This document shows, piece by piece, positions 43,871 through 54,650 of a stretch of 64,000 nucleotides of DNA (within the stretch, counting starts at the first letter, position 1; each line of letters starts with the position of its first letter). The notes under the pieces were generated by a model. It made no database searches and was not told where the DNA came from. It saw nothing but the letters and a program-made list of their open reading frames with translations. Location: positions 204,996,581 to 205,060,580 of the forward strand of contig OY992537.1 in the NCBI GenBank assembly GCA_963921195.1, in the 5' to 3' direction. Source of the stretch: Pegoplata infirma. Taxonomy: Eukaryota; Arthropoda; Insecta; Diptera; Anthomyiidae. The position numbers and the translations under genes are program-made.

Positions 43871-46014
43871 CAGTGATGCCATTTTAGCACTTTTAGTGCT
43901 AGATCTAGCACTTTTTTTTTGGACTTAGCACTAAAGTTTTGGAAAAAAGTGCCAAGTGCTAAGTTAGCACTTTTTGATATTTTTTTAGCATTTTTAGCAT
44001 TTTTTTTACATTTTAATTTGTTTTTTAATCTCTTGCAAAAATTTTTTGCCTGCGGCGCTTTCTTTACACCTGTATAATGAAATAACTCCCAAATCGTATA
44101 GAATTTATTTATTTTTTCTTCTTGGGGCTTATTTCATGGCGCCCAATTAAAAATCAGGAATCCCAAGAAATTAAGAAAGTATAAATTGAAATTAAAAAGT
44201 TTAGAAAATATAAAAAAAATGTTTTCACGGATTCAGTTATTTAAAAAAAAAAACGTTTTTCTGTCTATTTTCCTTATATATCGCGTTGTATACATCCGAA
44301 CTTCTAGCAATTGAAACCATTGTAAAGAGAATCATACTTGCAACAAATCGTATAAACATTATTTTTCCAATCAACACATTTGATAACGTGGAATTGGCAT
44401 ACATATGACAAAAATGCATTTTGAGTAAGAAAATATGAATTTGAATGAAACCGTAACAAAAAAAAATGTTATGGTTTCTTTTAAGCCTAATTCTTAACTA
44501 AGACAAAAAAGTCGGTTTGATGAAAATCTATGGGTTATCACCGAAGTTATGACTTATTATCAGTGTTGCCACCAAAAGAATTGGAAATTACACACGAAAT
44601 TATCCAAAATATCACAAATTAAACAAAAAAATTTTTTAACCAAAAAAAAAATTGTTTTCTCTAAAAAAATTATATTATATTATATCAAGAGATCATAGAA
44701 AATAAAAAAAATTAAAGATACTAAGAAATTTATTTATCTTCTTTCCAGTTTTTTGTTAAACTTCAATAGTACGTTAACATTTTTCCTTTTGGGGTACCTT
44801 GTATGTTGAATATTTGATCCGTTTGTCAAATTGTTTTCGGAATAATTTCAAAAGAAGAGGAGAGCCATCCGTATTTCAAATAACATAAATTCATTTATTC
44901 TGTTTGTGTTAAGGCTATAAAAACAAGAGCTTTATTCAGAAAACTTTGCCAGGTCGACTCGTCTGAAAATTCTTTTAACTGAGGAATGGGAGAGTGGTAA
45001 TAATTAAATAAGTTCAAGAACATTTTTCAGATTTTGGAAGAAGGATTCTCCAGAAAAATTTAAAAAAATTTAGACTAGGTTTTTATGGTCCAACAAAAAT
45101 GCATGTCCGTCATTTATTATCTAGTAATAAAAATTGCTAAAGTCCATATTGTCAATGTTTTTTTAAGCCGAAAATGTCGATAAAATAATAAAAATAACTA
45201 AAATATGACCAAAATTATTTGGAACTTTGTTGAGGTGAAATTACACAAAAATTACTCAAAAAATTTCATTATCCAAAAACTATCCAAAGATTTTGAAATT
45301 GTACCACTTTTGGATAATTATCCAGAAAGTGGCAACACTGCTTAATATATGAAAATAAAGTTTATTTTATTTAATAAACACAAAAAACACTATGGTACTT
45401 AACCAAGTTTTATTCTTGTATTTTAAATAAAAAAAAAATAAGGAAATTTTTTTGCGTAGTTTCAAACAATTCTTATAACTTTGGTGATTGCCTATAGATT
45501 TTTATGAAACCCATTTTGTTACATTTGAATAGGTTCAGGCTTTTAAGGTAAACAAAAAAAACTTGCTTATTTGCAACGATTCCTTAAAAAAAATTAAAAA
45601 TGAGTTTTTTGATAAAAAAAAATAATTTTTACAATATATTTGACTATCGCGCGTAAACTTATGAAGGATGGGAAAGTAACGTGTGTAAATTTTGTTGCAA
45701 ATTTGATTAATTTTAATTTGGTTTTTATCGCGAGTAGATCGGAGGTATGTCAAAAAAACGATAAAAAAATTGTTAGAAATATGTATCCGTCAAAATTTTT
45801 TTCAATAAAATTTTTAAGTTTAGCGGTAAAAAAAATATGTAGACGAAGTTAGTGCGCATTTTCGTGTTAAACTAGAGTTATTGTTAAAAAGCATTACTTC
45901 TTAATTTTATAAAAGAAAAAAAAATCTAGCACTTTTTTTTTGGTCTGTAGAGCATTTTAGCACTTTTTTTTCTGCCATTTAGCATTTTTTCAAAATTCTC
46001 TTATGGCAACACTG
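43871..46014. mobile_element. 2144-bp hAT-type element 1, TSD CACAAATG
   Basis: Left end CAGTGATGCCATTTT then the hairpin AGCACTTTTAGTGCT; right end CTTATGGCAACACTG. CACAAATG at 43863-43870 and 46015-46022. It shares left, middle and right blocks with the element at 46035-49296. A second hAT (44561-45340) is inserted in it. No transposase was recognised; frames are short. Confidence 0.93.
44561..45340. mobile_element. 780-bp hAT-type element nested in hAT 1
   Basis: Left CAGTGTTGCCACCAAA, right AAAGTGGCAACACTG. Flanks CTTATTAT and CTTAATAT differ at one base. The related element at 46035-49296 has continuous sequence at this point (near 46885), which acts as the empty site. ATTATCCAAAA/TTTTGGATAA words lie inside both ends. 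Confidence 0.9.
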
Positions 46015-46954
46015 CACAAATGGAATACATAAAACAGTGCTGCCATTTTAGCACTTTTAGTGCTAGATCTAGCACTTTTTTTTTGGACTTAGCACTAAAG
46101 TTTTGGAAAAAAGTGCCAAGTGCTAAGTTAGCACTTTGTTAAAATTTTTTAGCATTTTTAGCATTTTTTTTTACATTTTAATTTGTTTTTTTAAATCTCT
46201 TGTAAAATTTTTTAGCCTGCGGCGATTTCTTTGCACCTGTATAATGAAATAATTCCCAAATCGTATGGAATTTATTTAACGTTTTTTCTTGGGACTTATT
46301 TCATGGCGCCTAATTGAAAATCAGGAATACTAAGAAATTAAGAAAGTATAAATTGAAATTCAAAAATTTAGAAAATATAAGTTAAAATTCAAAAATTAAG
46401 AAAATAGAAATTAAAAAAATAGAAATACCAGTTAAAATTCAGAAAACCCAATTGAAATTTAAAAATCCAGATAGAAATTAAGAAATTATTGAAATTAAAA
46501 AATACCAATTGAAATCCAGAAAACCCAATTTAAATTTAGAAAACCTAGTCGAAATTTAGAAAAAATAAATTGAGAAAAACGTTTTTAAATTTCGAAAACC
46601 CAATTGAAAAACAGAAAACCTTTTTGAAATTCAGAAAATCCAATCAAAATCAAGAAAATTCAGAAATCCATATTGTAATTAAGAAGATTTTTAATGAAAT
46701 TCAAAAATCCCAATTGAAATTCAGAAAACCCAGTTTAAATTAAGAAAACGCAATCGAAATTCAGAAAAAAAATTGATTGAAACCGCAACAAAAAAATTTG
46801 TTATGGTTTTTTTAAGCCTGATCCTTAACTAAGATAACAAAGTCGGTTTGATGAAAATCTATGGGTTATTACCGAAGTTATGACGTATAATATGAAAATA
46901 CACACACAAAAAAACTATGGTATTTAACCCAGTTTTTATTCTTGTATTTTAAAT

Positions 46955-48676
46955 CAGACAAGGAAAAACTCCGTACTTTATTAAAATAATGTTTAAATTA
47001 TTCAAATTTAAATTTATTTTGAAATAAAACTCTTAAAAATTTTGGTGTTTTATATTTTCAAAAAATAAAACTCTTAAAAATTTAGGAGTTTTATAATATC
47101 AAAAATAAAACTCTCTCAAAAAAAAGAGTTTTATTTTACCTTAAAAATAAAAAGAAATTTATTTTGGTATTATTTTTGAAAATAATATGAATATAGGAAT
47201 TGTAAAGTTTAGATAAAAATAATATATCTCATCTTAAATGTTTTCATTAGGTTTAAAGGGGGTATAAAGGAAAAATTTAGTCTTAACGTGAGCAATTTTT
47301 AAACAGATATACAAATATAAATACGCATTATTTTTTCATTCGGTGTTTTTATTTGCAAGATGAATTATTGTTATATTTTTTAAATTTTATTACACAAAAT
47401 TTGGTCAACAAGAATTTCCAGGGTTGCCTCTCAATTCTATATTTAAAAGACAAAATCGGCTGCAGTTGTACAGCAAATACTACTGAACCGATTTTGATTA
47501 GTAGATTATTAAATTCTCTAGTACTTACCGTGGTCATTTTTTGAAAAACATTGATTTTTGTTGAAATTATGCTAATATAAACTTAAAAAATTAAAAAATG
47601 TACTTTTCTTTTTTCAAAAAAACATAATTAGGTAAAACTTTAAAAATACGGCCACTATAAGTACTAGCGAATTCAATAATCTACAAATCAAAAAAATATC
47701 ATCAAAATCGGTCCAGTACTTTTAACTGTACAACGGCAGCCGATTTTGTCCTTTAAAAAAAACATTCTACAATTAAGTGGAAATTTCAGTTCACCAAATT
47801 TTGTGTTATAAAATTTTAAAAATATAACAATAAATTATCTTTCAAATAAAAAATCAGAATTAAAAAATATTGCGTATTTATTTTTTTATAGATGCTTAAA
47901 AAAATACATAAAGGCTGTTTATTTTTTTTAACCTCCCTTAATAAAAAGAATATTATTTAAATCTTCGTTTTATTGGTTTTGGAACATGCTAAACCTTTTG
48001 CTCAAGATTACCGATTTCTTAGATATTCAAGACACAGTGCGTCTGTACCCATTACTTTTCTTACTAGTGGTCACTGATGCTTAAATTTGTTTACAGTATT
48101 TATTTCCAGTCTTCAAATGCGAATATCTTAAAAACGGTAAACGTTAGAAATATTTAAAGCTGATTTGCAATTAGGAGAGAAAAATCTATTTAGTTCATAC
48201 ATTTAATTTTGAAGAGTGTTTATTTTTTTAAATTTATAAGCGATTTTTGCAAAAATATTTTTTATGCAGAAAAACAACAAAATATTAAGAGAACCCTATT
48301 TTAGACCAATATTTCGTTAATAGAAGGTTTTTTTTTCACAAATGAGAGTTCTATTAGGAGTATCAATAAATTTAAATAAGATGAAATTAATTTCAACTAA
48401 TGTTACTATTTTGTGAGGTCATATTTTATTATATTATCAACTATTTTACATAAAAATGTTAAAACCCAAAAACATTTTTTGTTTACTTTAAATAAAATTA
48501 ATTGTATGAAAATAAAACTCTTTTTATTTCGGAGTTTTATTTTTAAAACTCGATACCGAGTTTTATTTTAAAATTGTAGGAAATTTATTTAAAAATTGAA
48601 TTAAATTTTTTTGGAAAAAATACTTTTGGTTTTTTTTCATTGAAGAGTTTTAAGTTTTACACTTTTCCCTTGTCTG
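46955..48676. mobile_element. 1722-bp element nested in hAT 2, TSD TTTTAAAT
   Basis: Ends CAGACAAGGAAAAACT and ACTTTTCCCTTGTCTG with TTTTAAAT at 46947-46954 and 48677-48684. hAT element 1 (near 45425) provides the uninterrupted site. Subterminal AAAATAAAACTC repeats lie on both sides. An inverted repeat at about 47315-47885 occupies its middle. The end sequence differs from the GTTGCC families. Confidence 0.92.
47315..47885. repeat. Long inverted repeat inside the nested element
   Basis: Arms of about 270 bp centred near 47600, with AAATACGCA...TGCGTATTT at the outside, and ATTTGGTcAAC and GACAAAATCGGCTGCAGTTG inside with complements. Mirror-image frames at 47349 and 47353 are artefacts of it. 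Confidence 0.8.
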
Positions 48677-49304
48677 TTTTAAATACAAAAAAAATTTAAG
48701 GAAATTTTTATGCGTAGTTTCAAAAAAATCATTATAACTTTGGTGATTGCCCATAGATTTTTATGAAACCCATTTTGTTATATTTGTATAGGTTCAGGCT
48801 TTTAAGGTAAATAAAAAAACTTGTTAGTTTGCAACGATTCGTTAAAAAAATTTTTAAATCAACAAATGATTTTTTTTGATAAAAAAAATGAATTTTTACA
48901 ATACATTTGTCTATCGCGCGTAAACTATTGAACAGATAGGAGAGTAATGTGTGTAAAGTTTGTTGAAAATTTGATTAACTTTAATTTGGTTTGTATCACG
49001 AGTAGATCGGAGGTACATTACTCAAGATATAGGGAAAATAACTCAAAAAAACGCAAAAAAAGTTTATAAGAAGTATTTTTTTCGATAAAATTTTTAAGTT
49101 TAGCGGTCAAAAAAATATGTAGACGCAGTTAGTGCGCATTTTCGTTGTAAACTAGAGTTATTGTTAAAAATTATTATTTGTTAATTTAAAAAATGAAAAA
49201 AAAAATCTAGCACTTTTTTTTTTGGTCTGTAGAGCATTTTAGCACTTTTTTTTCTGCCATTTAGCATTTTTTCAAAATTCTCTTATGGCAACACTGACAT
49301 AAAA

Positions 49305-49448
49305 ATACTGTATAAATAAAATATTGTACTGAAAAAAAATACATGCAGATTGTGCATAATATTGAATCGTCTGTAGAGGCCTTATGTCCTCTTTTAAATA
49401 AAGCACTTTCTTCCGTTCTTAAAATTATGCATAAAATTTATGATTAAC
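49305..49448. other. 3' flank of U4 and right arm of container element
   Basis: 49365-49386 (GAATCGTCTGTAGAGGCC) is the probable right arm matching 43627. 49387-49448 is AT-rich with no exon. No snRNA 3' processing box was confidently recognised. Confidence 0.45.
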
Positions 49449-49590
49449 AAGCCCTCTCGGGCTTACAAAAATTGCCGTAGTGGACGGTATTTCACGTCCC
49501 CATGGCGGGGTATTGGTTAAAGTTTTCAACTAGCAATAATCGCACCTCGGTAGAACCTCATTGGTTACGATATCGCCTCTGCGCAAAGCT
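49449..49590 (-). ncRNA. U4: U4 spliceosomal snRNA
   Basis: Read on the minus strand from 49590: AGCTTTGCGCAGAGGCGATA, then the 5' stem-loop with ACCAATGAGG and CGAGGTGCGATTATTGC, then AAAACTTTAACCAATACCCC, GCCATGGGGACG, a central stem, the Sm site AATTTTTG, and a terminal hairpin AAGCCCGAGAGGGCTT. This order matches U4, which pairs with U6 in the tri-snRNP. Length is about 142 nt, close to animal U4. The 5' kink-turn stem, Sm site and 3' stem all look intact, and an snRNA promoter element lies at the right distance, so it is likely functional rather than a retro-pseudogene. Confidence 0.95.
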
Positions 49591-49632
49591 GATTAGACCA
49601 TGCACAACTTTAACATCTTATATATAAAGACG

Positions 49633-49652
49633 TAACAACTCATTGAGAATTA
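49633..49652 (-). promoter_or_regulatory. PSEA-like element of the U4 promoter
   Basis: Minus-strand TAATTCTCAATGAGTTGTTA at -43 to -62 from the U4 start resembles the fly PSEA consensus (TAATTCCCAACTGGTTTTAG, from memory). Downstream, TATATATA at -29 to -36 sits where fly Pol II snRNA genes carry PSEB. Confidence 0.75.
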
Positions 49653-50828
49653 CTAACGTTGAATTAGGGTGTTATTAACGCTCAACTAACAAAAAAAATC
49701 TAAACTACACAAGAAAAATATGCACAATAAAAAATATACCTACATTTATAAAGTTAACACATATTTTAGGGATGAACAAAAATATTTGTATAGAAAAAGT
49801 GAGCTCACACAAGTTATTTTTAGTTAGTACAACAACGAAACACACGTATAGAAAGATAATAAAAAAATTAAACAGCTGTATAAAAGGCAATAACAAAAAT
49901 AAAGCAAATAAAATGATACAACAACAAAACAGCTGAGTTGAAATCACAGATCATATAGACACGAAACCGGTATGATTTTATTGGTACTTTTAATATGATG
50001 ACATTTAGAACTGTGAACTAAAAATAAACAATTTTTTTAAGTCGTCGTATTTCTTTGGTCCAAGTGTAGGAATTTGAACTGATCCAACTTATGACCTAAA
50101 ATAGATTAGTCAAATTATAATAATAAAAAAAAATTTCACTTGTCGTTTGTCACGATAATACTCAGTAAAATAAAACGTAGAGAGAACCTGTTGAAAATAG
50201 GTTCTCTCTACGTTTTAGCGTGACATAAAATACCATGCGTTGGAAAAAAACAAAACATAAATAAAAATGTTCTGTACTATGTTTGCTTACTGAATATTGT
50301 ATAGAGTCTACGCTACGGTTACGTTTTATGGCTAACCCAGCCTTTAAAAATGTTATCGTGTACATGCAAAATGTAATGAAACGGACGGTAATACGGAAAT
50401 TTTGACAGTCGAAATACTCGATATTTTTAGAAATGTTTCCATTTTACCATTTTTGGTTTGATTTTTTGACAATCAAATTTCATGTTATTTTGGTTTACTA
50501 AAATCTTACGACTCAGTATTATCCTGACAAATGGCCTTTAACAAGAGTAAAACAAATAACTAAAAAATGTGGTTTGGAATTTAAAGGGGGGGGGGCATTT
50601 TTTCCCCTTGGTCCGATTTTGCCTTTTTACGAACCTAACTATAATACCACACCACACAAGTGCCAAACTTTAGGGTGCAGCTCTTTTGGTTTGCATCGTG
50701 TTTTCTATTGACAGACAGACATCGCTAGAATGCCTTGCTCTTATTATTCAAATCAAAAGCAACTCTGTTTCACGCCCATGGATGAAATAAACAAAAATGC
50801 AAAAAACACACACACACATAAACAACAA
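49653..50828. other. Intergenic region beyond U4
   Basis: AACAGCTG words occur at 49870 and 49929, like a fly core-promoter E-box, but no exon could be tied to them. 50171-50217 is a perfect 19-bp hairpin. 50580-50760 is a dispersed repeat (TTGGTCCGATTTTGCC, GACAGACAGACATCGCTAGA). No coding gene is supported. Confidence 0.5.
50171..50217. repeat. Perfect 19-bp hairpin
   Basis: TAAAACGTAGAGAGAACCT (50171-50189) and its exact complement (50199-50217) flank a 9-base loop. CACGATAA near 50152 and TTATCGTG near 50354 may be the ends of a small transposon holding it. Confidence 0.75.
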
Positions 50829-50836
50829 GTGTGTAC

Positions 50837-51800
50837 AGTGCTGCCAGAAGTGACGATTTCTCGTCATTTTGACGATTTTTTCATAAAACTTAGCAAGACA
50901 ATTTTCTGATTTGATTCCCATACGATTTTTTTGTAACAAAAATCAAAATTTGCAATTTTTTAGTTTTACAGTGAGACATCTCTTTGGGGTGTTTTGGAAA
51001 GCTCATTTTTTAACAAAAATTGTTTAATACATGCTTTTTAGAATTCGAAAAAGTGCCCTCCAAAAACATTTTTTTGACGGGTCTTAAAGGAGTCATTTTT
51101 TTGGAGCGTTCCAAAGTTTGTTTCCTGGATTAGCTTTTAATTTTCCTTAGTTTTTTTTTTTTAGTTTGTTGGTATATTTGAATGACAAATACCACTTCTT
51201 TTAAGTGAATGTAGTTTATTTTCTGTAGTAAAAATAAATGTACACACAAAAAAAATATAATAAAATTGTGTACGTTTAGGGGATAATACAACCTATAAAG
51301 TGGTTTTGGATAATTTACCTAAGTTTTTTAGAGCAAAAACTTTGGTAAGTTATCCAAAACCACTTTATAGGTTGTAATTAAACCAAAAACTGGCACATTT
51401 TTTTAAATTTTTTTTTTGTGTGTAAGAAATTTTATTTTTTTAAGATTTAACGTTATTTATTTTTTTAACAGTTAAAATTAAATGTTGTTTGTTGAAATTT
51501 ATGTTATCAGCAGTTTAAATTGAATGTTACTGTGTGTTAAAAAAAAATCTAATGACTTTCAACTATTTTTTCACTGGTTTTAAAAGTAAAATCATTTATT
51601 TTGTTTGTGCGTAAATTTTAAAAACTTATTAAACAAAATTGAAGAGAAAACATTTAATTGTGTGTTTTAAAATTTTAATATTTCAAAAAATGTGTTTTTT
51701 AACATTTTTAAAATTGACGATTTTTTGACTTTTAAAACTTTCGACAATTTTTTCGAAGTTTTGACGACTTCAAAAAAAAAAAAAAAACCCTGGCAGCACT
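50837..51800. mobile_element. 964-bp hAT-type MITE, TSD GTGTGTAC
   Basis: Ends AGTGCTGCCAGAAG and CCTGGCAGCACT with GTGTGTAC at 50829-50836 and 51801-51808; a C on the left and a G on the right overlap the duplication. The hairpin TGACGATTTCTCGTCA follows the left end. TTGACGATTTTTTGAC words lie at the right. A smaller element (51241-51424) is nested in it. Confidence 0.92.
51241..51424. mobile_element. 184-bp MITE with ~40-bp hairpin
   Basis: Ends TACACACAAAAAAAAT and TTTTTTTTTGTGTGTA. Inside, ACAACCTATAAAGTGGTTTT + GGATAA near 51288 pairs with its complement ending near 51377, loop near 51330. Confidence 0.7.
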
Positions 51801-51808
51801 GTGTGTAC

Positions 51809-52789
51809 TCGAATTTTTTGTTGTTAACAGTGATGCTAATTGATTGTTAAAACCTGAAAAACAAACGCTTTAATAGTTTTTCGATTTGACTTCAAATTAA
51901 GCAAAGAAAATTGCTTAATTTGAAAGATATAGTCACCGGTGCTTTGCGGAAAATAGCTCCAAAATCCAAACATGGACCTATTGGATATTTCTTTTGTTAT
52001 ATCCTTAGTACAAAAACAAACATAACAAAAATTTTATTGAAAAATTCCTTTTTTTGTTGCCAATAGACCAATTTAACTGATTATCGGGCAAAAAACTCTT
52101 CCACCTATTTACCAAGTTTTTGGTAAAAATTTAACTCACCAAGTGCTTTTGAGCAATTTAACCAAGTTTTTGTTCCAAAAATGTTTGCTAAATTACGCAA
52201 AATTACTTTTTACAAAAAAATTGGTAAATAAGTGTATTTGTTTTTTGGTGTAACAATAAGTCCAAAAATGGTCAATGTTCAATTATATATTTCCCATTTT
52301 CATGAGTTTTGAGAGATTTATGTAAATATCGGGAGGGTGATTTGTATCGGGGCTAGAAATGTAACTGGTCCGATTTCTTTAAGATTTGGTAGGATTTGTA
52401 AATTAAAAAGGGAGCTTTGTATGGAGGCTAGATCTAAACCAGGACCGATTTTTTTCAATTTCTATAGGCATCGCAGGCGGGCGGTCTTTGCTATATCGAT
52501 TCAAAAAGTGATTCTGAGTTGATTGATATACTTGTACAAACTCCTTAACCCTGCGTTTTAAGGTATTTAAAAGGAAAACACATTAAAACACATTTTCTAA
52601 CGCATTTTGACCTCCTAAACACGAATGAGTCATCAGAAAAATTGAGACAAACCGCAATCCTGAGATAAACACTCATAGAAATATCTTGGTAGAAAAATTA
52701 GTAAACCCATTGTAGATCAAGTTTTACAGAATAATGCCGTATTCAACAAAAATTAATGTTTGTATTAGTGCCTACGGTCAGTACCGTAG
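51809..52789. other. Intergenic, no gene recognised
   Basis: AT-rich. 52085-52230 repeats TTTACCAAGTTTTTGGTAAA-like words. 52260-52520 is an eroded dispersed repeat (GATTTATGTAAATATCGGGA, ATCGATTCAAAAAGTGATTC) similar to 41560-41900. The plus frame at 52337-52522 belongs to that repeat. Confidence 0.5.
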
Positions 52790-53285
52790 TACCGGGAATA
52801 CCGGTATTCCCGGTTCTCGGTATTACCGGGAAATGGAACCGGTTTCCCGGTTCTTGAATTATTCCCGGTATTCCCGGGAATACCGGTATTCCCGGTTCCG
52901 GTTCTGACGGTATTCCCGGGACTACCGGTATGTATATTTTGTAAAATTTTGTATAATTAAAATTTATTCTTCGCTTTTACCAAAAAATAATACAAAACAT
53001 GTGAAAAACACCATTTCCTATTTTTTTATAAAATTAAAGAACAAAAATTACTTGATTTTTAAATAATTTTACAAACACTACTAAATATTTCTCAAATACT
53101 GATAAATGGTGTAATCATAATATTTTATGGTATGGTTTTTTTTTTGTTTTTTGAGAACCGGTACCAGGATCAGAACCGGGAATACCGGTATTCCCGGGAA
53201 TATATCTAGAACCGGGAAACCGGTACCAGAACCGGGAATACCGGTATTCCCGGGAATACCGAGAACCGGGAAATGGGGGGCACTA
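52790..53285. repeat. GC-rich palindromic repeat GGGAATACCGGTATTCCC
   Basis: The self-complementary 18-mer GGGAATACCGGTATTCCC and close variants with CCGGTTCTCGGTATTACCGG recur at both edges (52795-52925 and 53155-53270) around an AT-rich core. Outside are TAGTGCC (52768) and GGCACTA (53279), inverted, which may be the ends of a transposon. An eroded version sits in each 1.35-kb unit at 55295-55380 and repeats. Confidence 0.75.
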
Positions 53286-53440
53286 GTTTATATCGTTGAA
53301 TAATCAGTATAGTTGGTTCAACTATTAAAATGGCGTCTACAGAATTCAATAGATAAAACAAAAAAGAAAAAACAACCCTGTTCGATCGTTTTTTTTATTA
53401 TAACGAGTGAGTTGGTAGCAATGTGAAATGTCTTTTATAA

Positions 53441-54650
53441 AATTACACAGCGTGACAAAACTGGCCACTATTTTAGAAAACAAGAGGTGTGACCAACGTT
53501 TCTATATATTTGAGACATACTGATTCGAATGGCGTACTCCATTTTTCGATGTATGGTACAGTTTTCTTGCAAAATGTCGTTAAAAATTTGCTGATTTCGA
53601 GCCAGTTTTTCAACAAAAAAATTTGCAAAGTTAATGATTTTTAAATTGTATGGCATGGAAAACAAAGATATGACTTGTAGCAATACTTCTTATGCAAATT
53701 TGGTGTAAAGCTTTTCATCTTAAGCCCTTAAATTCGCGAATTTCTTCATTTTTTGAAGTTTTCGCGAAATTAACCGCTTAATTGGTCTCTGATAAAAAAA
53801 TTGCATTTTGTGGATCATAAAGGCGTCCATGACACTACGAATAGTGGACAAAAAACATCTATGTTATATGGACCATCATGAAGAAAATCGCGAAAAACCG
53901 TTTTTTGGAATATGGCAGCATCACTTTACGAGATGATTTAAGGATCCATCTTTTAGTATATAATGTGGGAACCTTAAACAATTAACTGATCAAAAATTTG
54001 GACAAAAAAGTTTTCATTTGCAAAAGTTATCTTAACAAAAACTATAATTATTGTAGGGTTAACACTGAAATAATAGTTAAGATAACTTTTGCAAATGAAA
54101 ACTTTTTTGGCCAAATTTTTGGTCAGTTAATTGTTTATGGTTCCCACATTATATACTAAAAGATGGAGTCTCAAATCATCTCGTAAAGTGATGCTGGCAT
54201 ATACAAAAAAACGGTTTTTCGCGATTTTCATCATGATGGTCCATATAACATAGCTGTTTTTTGTCCACTATTCGTATTGTTAGGGATGCCTTTTTGATTC
54301 ACTAAAAGCAAGTTTTTTACCAAAGACCAACTTAGCGGTTAATTTCGCGAAAACCTAAAAAAATGAAGAAATTCGCGAATTTAAGGGCTTAAGATGAAAA
54401 GCCTTAAACCAAATTTGTATAAGAAATATTGCTACAAGTCATATCTTTGTTTTCCATGCCATACAATTTAAAAATCATTAACTTTGCAAATTTTTTTGTT
54501 GAAAAACTGGCTCGAAATCAGCAAATCTTTAACGACATTTTGCAAGAAAACTGTACCATACATCGAAAAACGGAGTACGCCATTCGAATCAGCATACCCG
54601 AAATATATAGAAATGATGGTCGGAACTCTTGTTTATTTTTTTGTGTTCCG
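53441..54650. mobile_element. ~1.2-kb foldback element, arms ~560 bp
   Basis: Centre near 54055. GATGAAAAG...TTAAGCCCTTAAATTCGCGA, AAAACTTTTTTG and CTCGTAAAGTGATGCTG blocks are mirrored. The arms encode the same 70-residue frame in opposite directions (53468-53683 and 54429 on), which only reflects the palindrome. The outer edges read AAATTACACAGCG and, reversed, AAATAACACTGCGG. Confidence 0.85.

Larger units (their letters stand above)
46035..49296. mobile_element. 3262-bp hAT-type element 2, TSD ACATAAAA
   Basis: Left CAGTGCTGCCATTTT plus the AGCACTTTTAGTGCT hairpin; right CTTATGGCAACACTG. ACATAAAA at 46027-46034 and 49297-49304. Only 20 bp separate it from element 1. Part of its left half (46380-46760) is an array-like run of CAGAAAACCCAATTGAAATT. 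It contains a further insertion, 46955-48676. Confidence 0.93.

Noticed and set aside
49705..49947. Hydrophobic 80-residue minus frame beside AACAGCTG boxes
   Set aside because: Composition is that of translated AT-rich DNA; no splice link to Atg18b could be shown.
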